64,000 nt of DNA from an uncultured Eubacteriales bacterium (GCA_900315675.1 OMZY01000003.1:124001-188000), one strand, 5' to 3'. Positions 24,261 to 33,010 are shown, counted from the first letter of the stretch. The notes: a model not told the origin generated them from the sequence alone. Program-made: numbers and translations.

Positions 24261-24427
24261 ATTTGTACTTTATGAATAAGTTCGTACTTTTGTTGCACAA
24301 ATGCTCCTTGCATGAAAACCGTTTAAAGCCCAAAGATGTAGATATTGTCTCGTTTTCTGCCGTTAAAGACAGGGGCAAAATCCCTGAAACCTTTTTGCTG
24401 TAAGGGGTAGCGCTTCTCCAAAAACTG

Positions 24428-24436
24428 TGATATAAT
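24428..24436 (+). promoter_or_regulatory. Extended -10 promoter of the RNase J gene
   Basis: TGATATAAT is an extended -10 element with no good -35 at the usual distance. Transcription would start near 24,443, giving a ~105-base leader before the GTG. In the 330-bp gap from glyA nothing else is recognisable apart from the glyA terminator; the leader may be a target for RNase J autoregulation, which is speculation. Confidence 0.5.
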
Positions 24437-24549
24437 GTGTCAAAGTGTGAGCTTCATAACAGCGAACCAATGAAGACACAGGGCTACTTTTATGCCTGTC
24501 GTATCTTCTGAAATTGTTGAATATTTGTACGTACGAAAGGAGGTTCACT

Positions 24550-26226
24550 GTGGGCGCAAAGAATCAGGAGAAGGAAGCATCAAGGCTGCGGATTGTCTCT
24601 CTGGGCGGTGTGGACGAAATAGGCAAGAACATGTATGTTTTTGAATATGAAGACGACATCGTCGTGGTGGACTGCGGCAGTGTGTTCCCGAAGGAAGACA
24701 TGCTGGGAGTGGACCTGGTGATTCCGGATATCACCTATCTGATGGGGAAACGGGATCATATCCGCGGTTATCTGTTTACCCATGGCCATGAAGACCATAT
24801 CGGCGCAACTCCCTATATTTTAAAACAGGCGCCTTCCCATATATACGGCACCAAGCTGACGATGGCGCTGGTGGATCTGAAACTGAAGGAATACCGGGTG
24901 GAGGGCATCCCGATGCACGTGGTGCAGCCTCGGGATACCGTTCAGCTGGGCAAATTCAGCTGCCAGTTTATTCACGTCAGCCATTCCATTGCCGGCGCGT
25001 GCGCCATTGCAATCACCTGCCCGGCGGGCACGGTCATCTGCAGCGGCGACTTCAAGGTGGACTATACCCCGATTGACGGTCAGATCACGGACCTGCAGAC
25101 CTTCGCGAGATACGGAGAGCAGGGCGTCCTGGCCTTCCTGTGTGAGTCCACCAACGTGGAGCGCTCCGGCTACACCATGAGCGAACTCAAGGTCGGCGAG
25201 ACTTTTGATAACCTGTTTGCCCAGGCGGCCGGCCGCGTGATCGTGGCCATGTTCGCCAGCAACATCCACCGTATGCAGATGATTATCGACAACGCCATCC
25301 GGTATGGCCGGCGCGTCTGCTTCATCGGCCGCAGCATGGTGAATGTCAGCCGGGTTGCCATGAGTATCGGGGAACTGAGGATCCCTGAAGGCTACCTGAT
25401 CGATATGGACGTGCTGGATGACTATCCGGACAACGAAGTATTGGTCATGACCACCGGCAGCCAGGGCGAGCCGATGGCGGGCCTGACCCGGATGGCCTAC
25501 GCGGAGCACCGGAAGCTGCAGATCCGGCAGAGCGACATGGTGATCATCTCCTCCACGCCGATTCCCGGCAACGAGAAGTTCATTTCCCGCGTGATCAACC
25601 AGCTGTACCGCCTCGGTGCGCAGGTGATTTACAGCCGGATGGCCGAGGTTCACGTTTCCGGTCACGCCTGCCAGGAGGAAATCAAGCTCCTGCACGCGCT
25701 GGTCCGGCCGAAGTACTTTATTCCGGTTCACGGTGAATACCGCATGATGTGGCAGCACGCCATCCTGGCGGAGGCCATGGGCGTGCCCAGCCAGAACATC
25801 GTCATTCCGGAACTGGGCCAGGTGATCGAGATGAACCAGGATGTGCTGGCCCTGGGCGAACAGGTGCCCGTGGGCGGCGTACTGGTGGACGGCCTGGGCG
25901 TGGGCGACGTTGGAAACGTGGTGCTGCGCGACCGGAAACACCTGAGCCAGGACGGTCTGCTGATCGTGGTGCTGGCCATCGACCGGGACGAGCAGAAGCT
26001 GGTTTCCGGACCGGATATTGTTTCCCGCGGCTTCATCTATGTGAAGGAAAACGAGGACATCATCGACAACACCCAGGAGTTGGTCCGCCAGATCCTGGCC
26101 AAGAGCAGCCTGGACGGGGACAACTGGCCGGAGCTGAAGAACATCATCAAGGACGAGGTGCACCGTTTCATCTTCGACAAGATCAAGCGGAACCCGATGA
26201 TCCTGCCGATCATTTTGGATGTGTAA
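24550..26226 (+). CDS. rnj: Ribonuclease J
   Basis: A 558-residue metallo-beta-lactamase/beta-CASP nuclease with 5'-3' exonuclease and endonuclease activity on RNA. The zinc motif is FTHGHEDHIGATPY (residues 76-89), with further ligands at HVSHSIAGACAIA, the SGDFKVDYTP segment and the beta-CASP part with MTTGSQGEPMAGLTRMA. The start is the GTG at 24550, seven bases after AAAGGAGG. Length and layout match RNase J1/J2. The next gene encodes a YlbF-family protein, also linked to RNA decay in Bacillus, so the two form an RNA-turnover neighbourhood. Confidence 0.95.
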   Translation: MGAKNQEKEASRLRIVSLGGVDEIGKNMYVFEYEDDIVVVDCGSVFPKEDMLGVDLVIPDITYLMGKRDHIRGYLFTHGHEDHIGATPYILKQAPSHIYGTKLTMALVDLKLKEYRVEGIPMHVVQPRDTVQLGKFSCQFIHVSHSIAGACAIAITCPAGTVICSGDFKVDYTPIDGQITDLQTFARYGEQGVLAFLCESTNVERSGYTMSELKVGETFDNLFAQAAGRVIVAMFASNIHRMQMIIDNAIRYGRRVCFIGRSMVNVSRVAMSIGELRIPEGYLIDMDVLDDYPDNEVLVMTTGSQGEPMAGLTRMAYAEHRKLQIRQSDMVIISSTPIPGNEKFISRVINQLYRLGAQVIYSRMAEVHVSGHACQEEIKLLHALVRPKYFIPVHGEYRMMWQHAILAEAMGVPSQNIVIPELGQVIEMNQDVLALGEQVPVGGVLVDGLGVGDVGNVVLRDRKHLSQDGLLIVVLAIDRDEQKLVSGPDIVSRGFIYVKENEDIIDNTQELVRQILAKSSLDGDNWPELKNIIKDEVHRFIFDKIKRNPMILPIILDV

Positions 26227-26249
26227 CACCCGCCGGAAAGGCCGGTTCG

Positions 26250-26318
26250 TTGCGCTTTAACGGAAAAATGGATATAATAACGGTCAGGAGGAAGCAAAAC
26301 GCTCCCCTGACCGTTATT
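26250..26318 (+). promoter_or_regulatory. Promoter overlapping a stem-loop between RNase J and YlbF genes
   Basis: TTGCGC, 17 bases, TATAAT (26,273-26,278) makes a near-consensus promoter. Overlapping it is a 10-bp stem, AACGGTCAGG (26,279-26,288) with CCTGACCGTT (26,306-26,315), followed by ATTTATT. The hairpin may end RNase J transcripts while the promoter drives ylbF-mltG; transcripts starting near 26,285 would lack most of the left arm. Confidence 0.6.
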
Positions 26319-26337
26319 TATTACGGAGGTGGATCAG

Positions 26338-26688
26338 ATGGACTATTCATCGACTTACCGCCTGGCGCAGGACATCCGCGACAGCGAGGAATATAAGACC
26401 TATCATGAGCTGAAGGAAGCTGTCATGTCGGAGGAGACCACTGCCGCCCTGGTGAAGGAATACCGGAAGCTGCAGATGACGATTCAGATGTCCGCTATGA
26501 GCGGAAAAGCGGCGGACGAAGAGGATATGCAGCGTTTTTCCGGCATATCCACCCTTCTGTTTTCCAAACCGGAGGTCAGTCAGTTCCTGCTGTCTGAAAT
26601 GCAGCTGCAGCAGGCGCTGGCGGATATCTTCAAGATCGTGACCGAGGCGGCGGACCTGGACATGGCCGTTCCGGGAATCGAGGGCTGA
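26338..26688 (+). CDS. YlbF family regulator
   Basis: A 116-residue helical protein of the YlbF/YmcA family (LAQDIRDSEEYKTYHELKEA, EYRKLQMTIQM, FLLSEMQLQQALADIFKIV). In B. subtilis YlbF and YmcA form a complex that steers RNase Y-dependent mRNA maturation. The ATG at 26338 is eight bases after GGAGG; a GTG nine bases upstream overlaps that site and is unlikely. It ends three bases before mltG. Its place next to RNase J fits an RNA-decay role. Confidence 0.85.
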   Translation: MDYSSTYRLAQDIRDSEEYKTYHELKEAVMSEETTAALVKEYRKLQMTIQMSAMSGKAADEEDMQRFSGISTLLFSKPEVSQFLLSEMQLQQALADIFKIVTEAADLDMAVPGIEG

Positions 26689-26691
26689 GCA

Positions 26692-27870
26692 TTGAGTAAC
26701 GGAAGGGACACTTACCGCAGCGTGCGGGATGAACGGGAATACGGCCTTTACTGGTACAGCGGCCTGTGGCAGATTATCCGCCCGATCCTGGTGGGGCTGA
26801 CGGTTCTCGTTCTGGTGATCGGGATCGGAATGACCGTATGGAATAAACTATACGGCAGTTTTCTTGCGCCCGTGGATCCGGAGGATCCGGCGGAATACAC
26901 CTTTGAAATCAGCAGCGGCGACAGCCTGAACAAGGTGGCCACCAACCTGGAAAGCGCCGGACTGATCCGGAGCAAGACTCTGTTCAAATACTACTGCGAT
27001 TTTGCCGGCATGAGCCAGAAAATCCAGGTAGGCACCTACTCCATGACCAAAGGTATGCAGATGACGGAGATCGCCGATCTGCTGACCACCGGCGACGGCA
27101 ACCCGCTGGTCCGGAATGTCACCATGATTCCCGGCGAGACGGTGGAGGACTTCGCGGCGCGGCTGGTGAAAAACGGCGTGCTGGAGAACACGGACCGGCT
27201 GCTGGAGATCTGCCGGGACGGCAAGGCCTTCCAGGATTATTACTATATCAAGGACGTGCTGGTCTCCGGCCAGCCTGAAAAACGGAAATACGTGCTGGAG
27301 GGCTATCTGGCTCCCAACACCTATGAAGTATACGCTTCCGCTACGGAAGAGGAGATCATCAAGAAACTGCTGAGCCAGACCGAAACGGTCTTTACGGAGG
27401 AAAACCAGGAACGGGCGGAAGCCCTCGGCCTGTCCATGGACCAGGTGCTGACCCTAGCCAGCATGATCGAAAAAGAAGCGAAGGCCAGCGATTTCACCAA
27501 GGTCAGCGCTGTGTTCCATAACCGCCTGAAGGAAGGCATGAAGCTGGAAAGCGACGTCACGATCCACTATATCACCGGTGTGCGGAAGATGGCCCTGACG
27601 GACAGCGACCTGACCCAGGACAGCCCCTACAATACCTACCGGGTGTCCGGACTGCCGGTGGGACCGATCTGCAATCCCTCTGCCGAGGCGATCCGCGCGG
27701 CGCTGTATCCGGATGAAAGCATGATCAACGAAAAATACCTGTTCTTCTGCGCCAAGGAACCGGAAAGCGGAGAGCTTTACTTCTCCAAGACGCTGGACCA
27801 GCACAAGCGCGCGGTGGAAGCCTATTCGGGTTTCTGGAAGCAGTATGACGAGAAGAGGGGGATCCAGTAA
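26692..27870 (+). CDS. mltG: Endolytic murein transglycosylase MltG
   Basis: A 392-residue single-span membrane protein that cuts nascent peptidoglycan glycan strands. The membrane segment is at residues 30-50, then a LysM-like domain (YTFEISSGDSLNKVATNLES), then the YceG catalytic domain with LASMIEKEAK, in which Glu260 matches the catalytic Glu of E. coli MltG, and VTIHYITG, YNTYRVSGLPVGPICNPS. The start codon is TTG, three bases after the previous stop. Its stop overlaps the next start (TAATG), so ylbF, mltG and the U32 gene are one operon. Confidence 0.93.
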   Translation: MSNGRDTYRSVRDEREYGLYWYSGLWQIIRPILVGLTVLVLVIGIGMTVWNKLYGSFLAPVDPEDPAEYTFEISSGDSLNKVATNLESAGLIRSKTLFKYYCDFAGMSQKIQVGTYSMTKGMQMTEIADLLTTGDGNPLVRNVTMIPGETVEDFAARLVKNGVLENTDRLLEICRDGKAFQDYYYIKDVLVSGQPEKRKYVLEGYLAPNTYEVYASATEEEIIKKLLSQTETVFTEENQERAEALGLSMDQVLTLASMIEKEAKASDFTKVSAVFHNRLKEGMKLESDVTIHYITGVRKMALTDSDLTQDSPYNTYRVSGLPVGPICNPSAEAIRAALYPDESMINEKYLFFCAKEPESGELYFSKTLDQHKRAVEAYSGFWKQYDEKRGIQ

Positions 27871-29102
27871 TGAGGATCCCGGAACTGCTGGCTCCGGCAG
27901 GGAATATGGATTCACTGCGCGCGGCGCTGCACTTCGGGGCAGACGCCGTGTACGGCGGAATGAAGCAATACGGCCTGCGGGCTTTTGCGGGGAACTTTGA
28001 TCCGGACGCGCTGAAGGAAGCGGTGACGCTGGTTCATCAGGCGGGGAAAAAGTTCTACGTGACCATGAACAGCTATCCCTTCGACGATGAGCTGGAGGGA
28101 TTTGCCGAAGCTGCCGCCCTGGCTGCGGAGATCGGCGTGGACGCGGCGATCGTTGCGGATCCGGGGGCAATCCTGACCCTGCGGAAAAAGGTGCCGCAGC
28201 TGCCGGTGCATGTGAGCACCCAGGCGAATACCGTGAATACCCCGGCGGCGGAGCTGTACCGGGACCTGGGGTGCGAACGGGTGATCCTGGCCAGGGAAAT
28301 GAGCCTGGACCGGATCCGCACCCTGCGCAAAGCCCTGGGTGACAGCATCCAGATTGAAACCTTTGTCCACGGTGCCAGTTGCATGGCCTATTCCGGACGG
28401 TGCATGCTGTCCGCCTACCTGACCGGCCGCAGCGGCAACCGCGGGGAATGTGCCCAACCCTGCCGCTGGCAGTACGCGGTGATGGAGGAAAAGCGCCCCG
28501 GGGAATACCTGCCGGTGGCGGAGGATGAAAAGGGAACCTATCTGTTTTCCGCCCGGGACCTGTGCCTGATGCCGCTGCTGCCGGATCTGTGCGAGGCGGG
28601 TGTTTCCAGCCTGAAGATTGAGGGCCGGATGAAGACGGAATACTACGTGGCCGTGGTGACCGGCGCGTACCGCCGGGCTCTGGACCTGCTTAAGCAGGGC
28701 AGGGAAGCCTTTGCGGAGAAACTGCCGGAACTGGCGGAGGAACTGCAGTGCGCCAGCCACCGGAAAAGCGATACAGGCTTTCTGCTGGGAAATCCGGAAA
28801 CACCGGGCGAAGCGGAAGGCTTCTGGCAGGCGCGGGAATATGTGGGCCGCGTGACAGAGGACGCGGGAGCGGACGGGAAAGCCCGGATCCTGCTGAAGAA
28901 CCGGTTCTTTGCGGGAGACGAGCTGGAGCTGATGACTCCCGGAGGCGTGGTGAAAATCCAGGCAAAGCCTTTTATCCGGGAAAAGACCGGAGAGACCCTG
29001 GACACGCTGGGCGTGGCCGGGGAAATCATCCGGATGGAGCTGCCGGGAAGCCGCTGCGGGGATATGCTGCGGGGACCGGTCCGCAACCATCGGAAAGAGT
29101 AA
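27870..29102 (+). CDS. U32 family peptidase-like protein
   Basis: A 410-residue protein of the U32 family. The family signature is present as ETFVHGASCMAYSGRCMLSA (near residues 168-187), followed by RGECAQPCRWQY, whose cysteines are typical of Fe-S-dependent U32 members. The N-terminus ELLAPAGNMDSLRAALHFGA also fits. Despite the peptidase name, several U32 proteins (TrhP, RlhA, UbiU/V) perform RNA or ubiquinone hydroxylation, and a TrhP-like tRNA uridine role is the likeliest here. It overlaps mltG by one base, which is common in Clostridia. Confidence 0.9.
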   Translation: MRIPELLAPAGNMDSLRAALHFGADAVYGGMKQYGLRAFAGNFDPDALKEAVTLVHQAGKKFYVTMNSYPFDDELEGFAEAAALAAEIGVDAAIVADPGAILTLRKKVPQLPVHVSTQANTVNTPAAELYRDLGCERVILAREMSLDRIRTLRKALGDSIQIETFVHGASCMAYSGRCMLSAYLTGRSGNRGECAQPCRWQYAVMEEKRPGEYLPVAEDEKGTYLFSARDLCLMPLLPDLCEAGVSSLKIEGRMKTEYYVAVVTGAYRRALDLLKQGREAFAEKLPELAEELQCASHRKSDTGFLLGNPETPGEAEGFWQAREYVGRVTEDAGADGKARILLKNRFFAGDELELMTPGGVVKIQAKPFIREKTGETLDTLGVAGEIIRMELPGSRCGDMLRGPVRNHRKE

Positions 29103-29132
29103 GCACAGGAGCACTGGAACGGAGTACTTGAA

Positions 29133-30893
29133 ATGGCAAAACTGAAACGGTATGACCTGTATGAGGGGGATGACGATCTCATCTCCAACCCTCTGCCGGG
29201 AAAACAGCCGCTGGGCCGGGATGCGGGCCTGAAAGCCCGGGATGAGTATGACCGCCGGGTGGAAGAGGAAGCCCGGAAGCGGCGCTATTTCGCGTCCAAT
29301 GAACAGGACGATGGTCTTGGTGCGCCTTCCACGCTCTTTGACGATTTTGACCGCTTTGAATCACCGGCTCCGGCGCGCAGCGCCCGTCCGAAATACAAAA
29401 GAAAAGAAAAACACCGCGGCGCCTGGGCCGCTGTGATCGTCTTCTGCCTGTTCCTACTGGCGGGAATGGCAGTTGCCGTTGTGCCCCAGCTGACGGGCAT
29501 CCGGTATAAATTTCTGCCGAACCTGGCGTTTGTGAACGGTAACCTGATCATCCAGGACGGCGGCCGCGAGGATTTCTTTGACGAATGCCGGAAAGAAGTT
29601 TACTCAGGGAAAATCTATCCCGGGATCTATATCGATAACGAGCATGTGGGCGGGCTGACAAAAGAGGAAGCCGTCCGCAAAATCGCGGGAATCAACGGTG
29701 AAGCCGCCGGAGCTTTTGACATCACTGTAGCGGTGGGCAACGAAAGCTGGCATGTGAACAACGAACGGGTGCCGGTATCCCGGAACACGGAAGAGATTGT
29801 GGAGAAGGCCTGGGCGACCGGCCGGAGCAATACACAGTCCCTGAAGGACGGCGCGGTGACGCCTTTCCAGGAGCGGGTGAGCCAGGTGGCGGCCCTGCGG
29901 ACTTCTCCGTCCACCTTTGTGACAAAACAGGATTATGACCATGAGGCGCTGCGGAACCTGACGGACGGCATCGTCAATTATGTCAACCGGGATCCGGTGG
30001 ACAGCATGGTTTACTCTTTCGATTTCAACACCAAGACCTTCACCTTTACGGACGACCAGCCCGGCGCCCGGATTGATCCGGACGACTTGTACAGGCAGGT
30101 GACAGAGGTTCTGGACGCGGGAACCACGCAGCAGGAACTGCGGGTGGTGCCGGAAAAGGTGATCGCCAATCTGACCAAGGCGGAGCTGATGAACAGCTTC
30201 GGCCTGATTTCCGCCTACACCACCAACACCACCAACAATAACAACCGGAATACCAATATCGACCTGAGCGCCAAAGCCATTAACGGCATGACCGTGCAGC
30301 CCGGAGAAACCTTCTCCTTCAACGGCGCCACCGGTGAGCGGACGGCCGCCAAGGGATACAAGCCGGCTCCCGCCATTTCCGGCGGTCAAAGCAAGGATGA
30401 GGTGGGCGGCGGCGTCTGCCAGACCAGCTCCACCCTGTTCAACGCCGTTGTGCGGGCGGACCTGGAAATTGTGGAGCGGCATGCTCACGCCTGGCCTTCC
30501 AGCTATATTGAGAAGGGGTTTGACGCCACGGTCAACTGGCCGGGCCTGGACTTCAAGTTCAAAAACAATTCGGGTCAGCCGATCTTTATTGTTGCAGCCT
30601 ACAACAAGCGCAAGGTGACCGTCAATATCTACGGCATGAGCCTTGGACCGGGCGTCAAGATTGACCTGGAAAGTGACCTGGTCCGGACGCTGCCCCAGCC
30701 GGAAGGCATCGATTATGTGATCAATACCGACCTGGCTCCGGGAGAAAGCAAAAAGACGGTGACAGGCCGGAAAGGCTATGAGGTGGACACCTGGAAGGTC
30801 TGGTACCAGGGCGACCGGGAAACGAAGCGGGACTTACTGTTCAAGACCACCTACAAGCCTTACCAGGAGACCGTCGAGTATAACCCGCAGTAA
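29133..30893 (+). CDS. VanW family protein with G5-like C-terminus
   Basis: A 586-residue membrane-anchored envelope protein. The N-terminal 95 residues are cytoplasmic and charged, residues 97-118 are the membrane span (AAVIVFCLFLLAGMAVAVV), then come peptidoglycan-binding-like repeats (about 170-350), the VanW domain (about 370-490; TNIDLSAKAINGMTVQPGET, FSFNGATGERTAAKGYKPAP, GGGVCQTSSTLFNAVVRADL), and a C-terminal G5-type segment (GESKKTVTGRKGYEVDTWKV). VanW genes occur in some glycopeptide-resistance clusters, but most are general envelope genes of unknown role. It follows the U32 gene by 30 bp, so it probably belongs to the same operon. No other van genes are present. Confidence 0.9.
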   Translation: MAKLKRYDLYEGDDDLISNPLPGKQPLGRDAGLKARDEYDRRVEEEARKRRYFASNEQDDGLGAPSTLFDDFDRFESPAPARSARPKYKRKEKHRGAWAAVIVFCLFLLAGMAVAVVPQLTGIRYKFLPNLAFVNGNLIIQDGGREDFFDECRKEVYSGKIYPGIYIDNEHVGGLTKEEAVRKIAGINGEAAGAFDITVAVGNESWHVNNERVPVSRNTEEIVEKAWATGRSNTQSLKDGAVTPFQERVSQVAALRTSPSTFVTKQDYDHEALRNLTDGIVNYVNRDPVDSMVYSFDFNTKTFTFTDDQPGARIDPDDLYRQVTEVLDAGTTQQELRVVPEKVIANLTKAELMNSFGLISAYTTNTTNNNNRNTNIDLSAKAINGMTVQPGETFSFNGATGERTAAKGYKPAPAISGGQSKDEVGGGVCQTSSTLFNAVVRADLEIVERHAHAWPSSYIEKGFDATVNWPGLDFKFKNNSGQPIFIVAAYNKRKVTVNIYGMSLGPGVKIDLESDLVRTLPQPEGIDYVINTDLAPGESKKTVTGRKGYEVDTWKVWYQGDRETKRDLLFKTTYKPYQETVEYNPQ

Positions 30894-30903
30894 ACACTTT
30901 TCA

Positions 30904-30932
30904 TTGCATCGCTCAGGGGATTATGCTATAAT
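30904..30932 (+). promoter_or_regulatory. Promoter of tRNA-Leu
   Basis: TTGCAT, 17 bases, TATAAT; the tRNA begins ten bases after the -10 element. Confidence 0.8.
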
Positions 30933-30941
30933 CCCCTCGAC

Positions 30942-31024
30942 GCCGGAGTGGCGGAATGGCAGACGCCGCGGATTCAAAATCCGTTGCCCTCAAAAGCGTG
31001 CGGGTTCAAGTCCCGCCTTCGGCA
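30942..31024 (+). tRNA. tRNA-Leu (anticodon CAA)
   Basis: Acceptor arms GCCGGAG and CTTCGGC pair with one wobble. The anticodon stem is GCGGA/TCCGT with loop TTCAAAA, giving anticodon CAA (reads UUG). A long variable arm (GCCCTCAAAAGCG) is present, as expected for class II tRNA-Leu, and the T arm is GCGGGTTCAAGTCCCGC. CCA is not encoded. The more AT-rich accessory block starts right after it, so this may have been an integration target. Confidence 0.95.
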
Positions 31025-31032
31025 CACGAAAG

Positions 31033-31063
31033 AACCCTGTAATCTCAATGGTTGCAGGGTTTT
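31033..31063 (+). terminator. Terminator of tRNA-Leu
   Basis: AACCCTGTAA pairs with TTGCAGGGTT (one wobble) and is followed by a short T-run. From here to 31,199 I see no gene; the sequence includes TTTGACCC twice, 11 bases apart. Confidence 0.65.
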
Positions 31064-31199
31064 CTGATGTCCCAGATGGCGATTTGACCCTAATTTTGAC
31101 CCTTTTTGGGATGAAATGAGTGTTCAGAAAGCCCATATTTTTCCTCGCTTTTTCAGCGATTTTGATCACTGAGCTGCTCTTTCTTCCTGAATGATGGTA

Positions 31200-32417
31200 T
31201 CAGTTTCCTTCGGAAGATAATGTGTCCAGGTTGATGTGCCAGATGATTTTTCTTCCGTCTTTAGATGTTTTGAGAAGCGGACCGGCTTCTGCGAAAATCT
31301 TCCTGGCGGTTTTTTCACTGCACTGCATAACACGTACGATCTTTGTGATATCCATAGAGGAATCACCGAACAGATCTGCCTGCAGCATATACCTGAAACC
31401 AAAGTTCTGCGTGAAGGTCAGTTTACTCATATTCTTATTCAACCAGGTTTCAAGGATCTGTGCATATTCCTGATAGAGTCTGTTTTTTTCTTCAAGCGTC
31501 TTATAGGTATCTTCAATTGCTTCTTTAAAGAAATGCAGATAACCCATCACAAACTCTGTCAGTTCGCCTCTGTTCCGTTTATCGTTGGCATTTTTGAACA
31601 GTTCATAATACTTGCTCCGGTGTTCCTTGATCACATAGGATATTCTCAGACAGGCGGACTTTGAGAAACATTTTGACAGCATATAGCTGCTGATAAACCT
31701 GGTCATTCTTCCGTTGCCGTTGTAGAAGGGATGAATATAACCAAAGAAATAGTGGAATAAAGCAACCCTGATCAGAATGTCATAGTTCTCATTATTCAGA
31801 ATAGATAATGCGGAATCCATGGCTGTAATGATCTTTGATTCAGGGTACAGGCCATCATGCATATTCTGCCCATGGCGGTTGCCGACAAAAACTGTAGAGC
31901 TGCGGAATATTTCACCATCCGGCTGGTCGGTGGGATCATCCCTGACCACTTCGTCTGCAATAAATTCATCATACAGGTTTCTGATATCCTGGCATGTTGC
32001 GAGAGGAATCTCTTTATCTGACTGCAGGATCCTGTACTTCCGGACCATGCTGACAAAACGCTTTCCATGGCGTTCCTGGCTGACAGCATCCATTGCGTCT
32101 TTTATCTCTTTGCGTGTGCTGTTCACGTTTTCTACTTCATTGCTTTGCTGGATTTCCTCTACCATTGAGGTGTCAACAAACTGATCCAGCGCAAAGGCCG
32201 GTATCTTGGCTGAAAGCAGGAAGAGCTTTTTATCCTCCTGGTAGATAGAAGAGATAAGCTTTAATAATTCCGGATTCAGCACAACAAAAGAATCAGAACC
32301 TTTAACATCAAATCCAAGGCGAAGCGTGGATTCGCCGTTATACCTTTTGCTGTACAGATCATTCGCTTCATCCGGCGATAGGTTAAAGCTGTGAATTCTG
32401 AAATCCTGGTACGGCAT
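31200..32417 (-). CDS. Fic domain protein (AMP transferase type)
   Basis: A 405-residue Fic protein. The catalytic motif HPFYNGNGRMTR spans residues 229-240 and matches HPFx(D/N)GNGR, so AMPylation of a target is expected. An N-terminal segment NSTRKEI (residues 99-105) resembles the (S/T)xxxE inhibitory helix of class II Fic proteins, although the residue after Glu is Ile. The C-terminus (MDITKIVRVMQCSEKTARKI) looks like a winged helix, as in many regulatory Fic proteins. The ATG at 32417 follows GGGAGGG by seven bases. Its lower GC content than nearby genes and its position after a tRNA suggest transfer. The upstream region carries phased repeats. Confidence 0.9.
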   Translation of the reverse strand: MPYQDFRIHSFNLSPDEANDLYSKRYNGESTLRLGFDVKGSDSFVVLNPELLKLISSIYQEDKKLFLLSAKIPAFALDQFVDTSMVEEIQQSNEVENVNSTRKEIKDAMDAVSQERHGKRFVSMVRKYRILQSDKEIPLATCQDIRNLYDEFIADEVVRDDPTDQPDGEIFRSSTVFVGNRHGQNMHDGLYPESKIITAMDSALSILNNENYDILIRVALFHYFFGYIHPFYNGNGRMTRFISSYMLSKCFSKSACLRISYVIKEHRSKYYELFKNANDKRNRGELTEFVMGYLHFFKEAIEDTYKTLEEKNRLYQEYAQILETWLNKNMSKLTFTQNFGFRYMLQADLFGDSSMDITKIVRVMQCSEKTARKIFAEAGPLLKTSKDGRKIIWHINLDTLSSEGN

Positions 32418-32455
32418 GCTTTTCCCTCCCAAGCAGGCGATATGTCCCCAAACGG

Positions 32456-32589
32456 TCCGGGAATGATCCGGGAACATTCCGGGAAAATCCCGGGGAATTT
32501 CCGGAATATACATCATTATAGATGTCAACTCGGCAAAAATCAACAAATTTACCGAGTTTATTATAATAAATAGCAATTAACTCGGTAAA
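32456..32589 (-). promoter_or_regulatory. Phased operator array and leader repeats of the Fic gene
   Basis: An 11-bp motif occurs three times: AACTCGGCAAA (32,527-32,537), its inverse TTTACCGAGTT (32,548-32,558) and AACTCGGTAAA (32,579-32,589), with centres 21 and 31 bp apart. On the minus strand a TATAAT lies between the second and third copies. Downstream in the leader, TCCGGGAA recurs at 32,456, 32,467 and 32,478, with a variant TCCCGGGGAA at 32,488, a period of 10-11 bp. Both arrays place sites on one face of the helix. Confidence 0.6.
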
Positions 32590-32746
32590 AATGGGTGATT
32601 TTACAGAACTGACGTGCTGAGATGATGCTATCCCGGGAAATTTCGGAGCAATTCCCGAGTTGATCATGCGGGATGCTTTCTGTCCGGGAAATCGGGGTGA
32701 TATTTCCATATATCATTCCGGAAACGATCCGGCAACTGCTATATGA

Positions 32747-32859
32747 TTAATTTCCTGAACACAGTGTCTCCAGGAAGGCCTGCATCCGGTTGGCGCTGTC
32801 CTTCTGCATCTGTTCATCCACGTGTCCGTATACATCCAGCGTAAAGGCTACTGTTGCAA
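32747..32859 (-). pseudogene. C-terminal remnant of a tyrosine recombinase (integrase)
   Basis: The minus strand reads PFATVAFTLDVYGHVDEQMQ, then KDSANRMQAFLETLCSGN and a stop. This is the usual end of phage or ICE integrases, including the catalytic Tyr in VYGH. The upstream part is missing: the fragment is cut at its 5' side by the 28-bp palindrome at 32,858-32,885. It shows that an integrative element once sat here. Confidence 0.8.
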
Positions 32860-32885
32860 ATGGACACTGGGGACAGTGTCCATTT
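32858..32885. repeat. 28-bp palindromic repeat, copy 1
   Basis: TGGACACT and AGTGTCCA form the arms around GGGGAC, flanked by AAA and TTT. The identical 28 bases in the same orientation occur at 36,559-36,586. The two copies bracket four plus-strand genes. It resembles a REP-type or terminator-like mobile hairpin. The remaining 125 bp to the next gene show no clear feature except a possible promoter. Confidence 0.8.
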
Positions 32886-33010
32886 CCTCTTCTTCCCGTA
32901 AAACATGTAACGTTTGAGTAACGTTTTCCGCCAAAGTATGGCGCCCGTCTTCCCCTCTGTTTATAATGGCAGTAACAAGACCGATTAGCAGCGACAGAGA
33001 GGGTAAACGC

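Noticed and set aside
24262-24430. A T-box or other known leader upstream of RNase J.
   Set aside because: No T-box sequence, specifier stem or terminator/antiterminator pair could be found; only an extended -10 promoter is supported.
29133-30893. VanW as a sign of glycopeptide resistance.
   Set aside because: No VanHAX, VanR/S or other van genes are present. VanW-domain proteins are common envelope proteins in Clostridia.
32456-32576. Extending the Fic protein upstream to an in-frame start near 32,576.
   Set aside because: The extra residues are translated from 10-11 bp repeats that do not keep reading frame and from the operator array; the ATG at 32,417 has a strong ribosome binding site.
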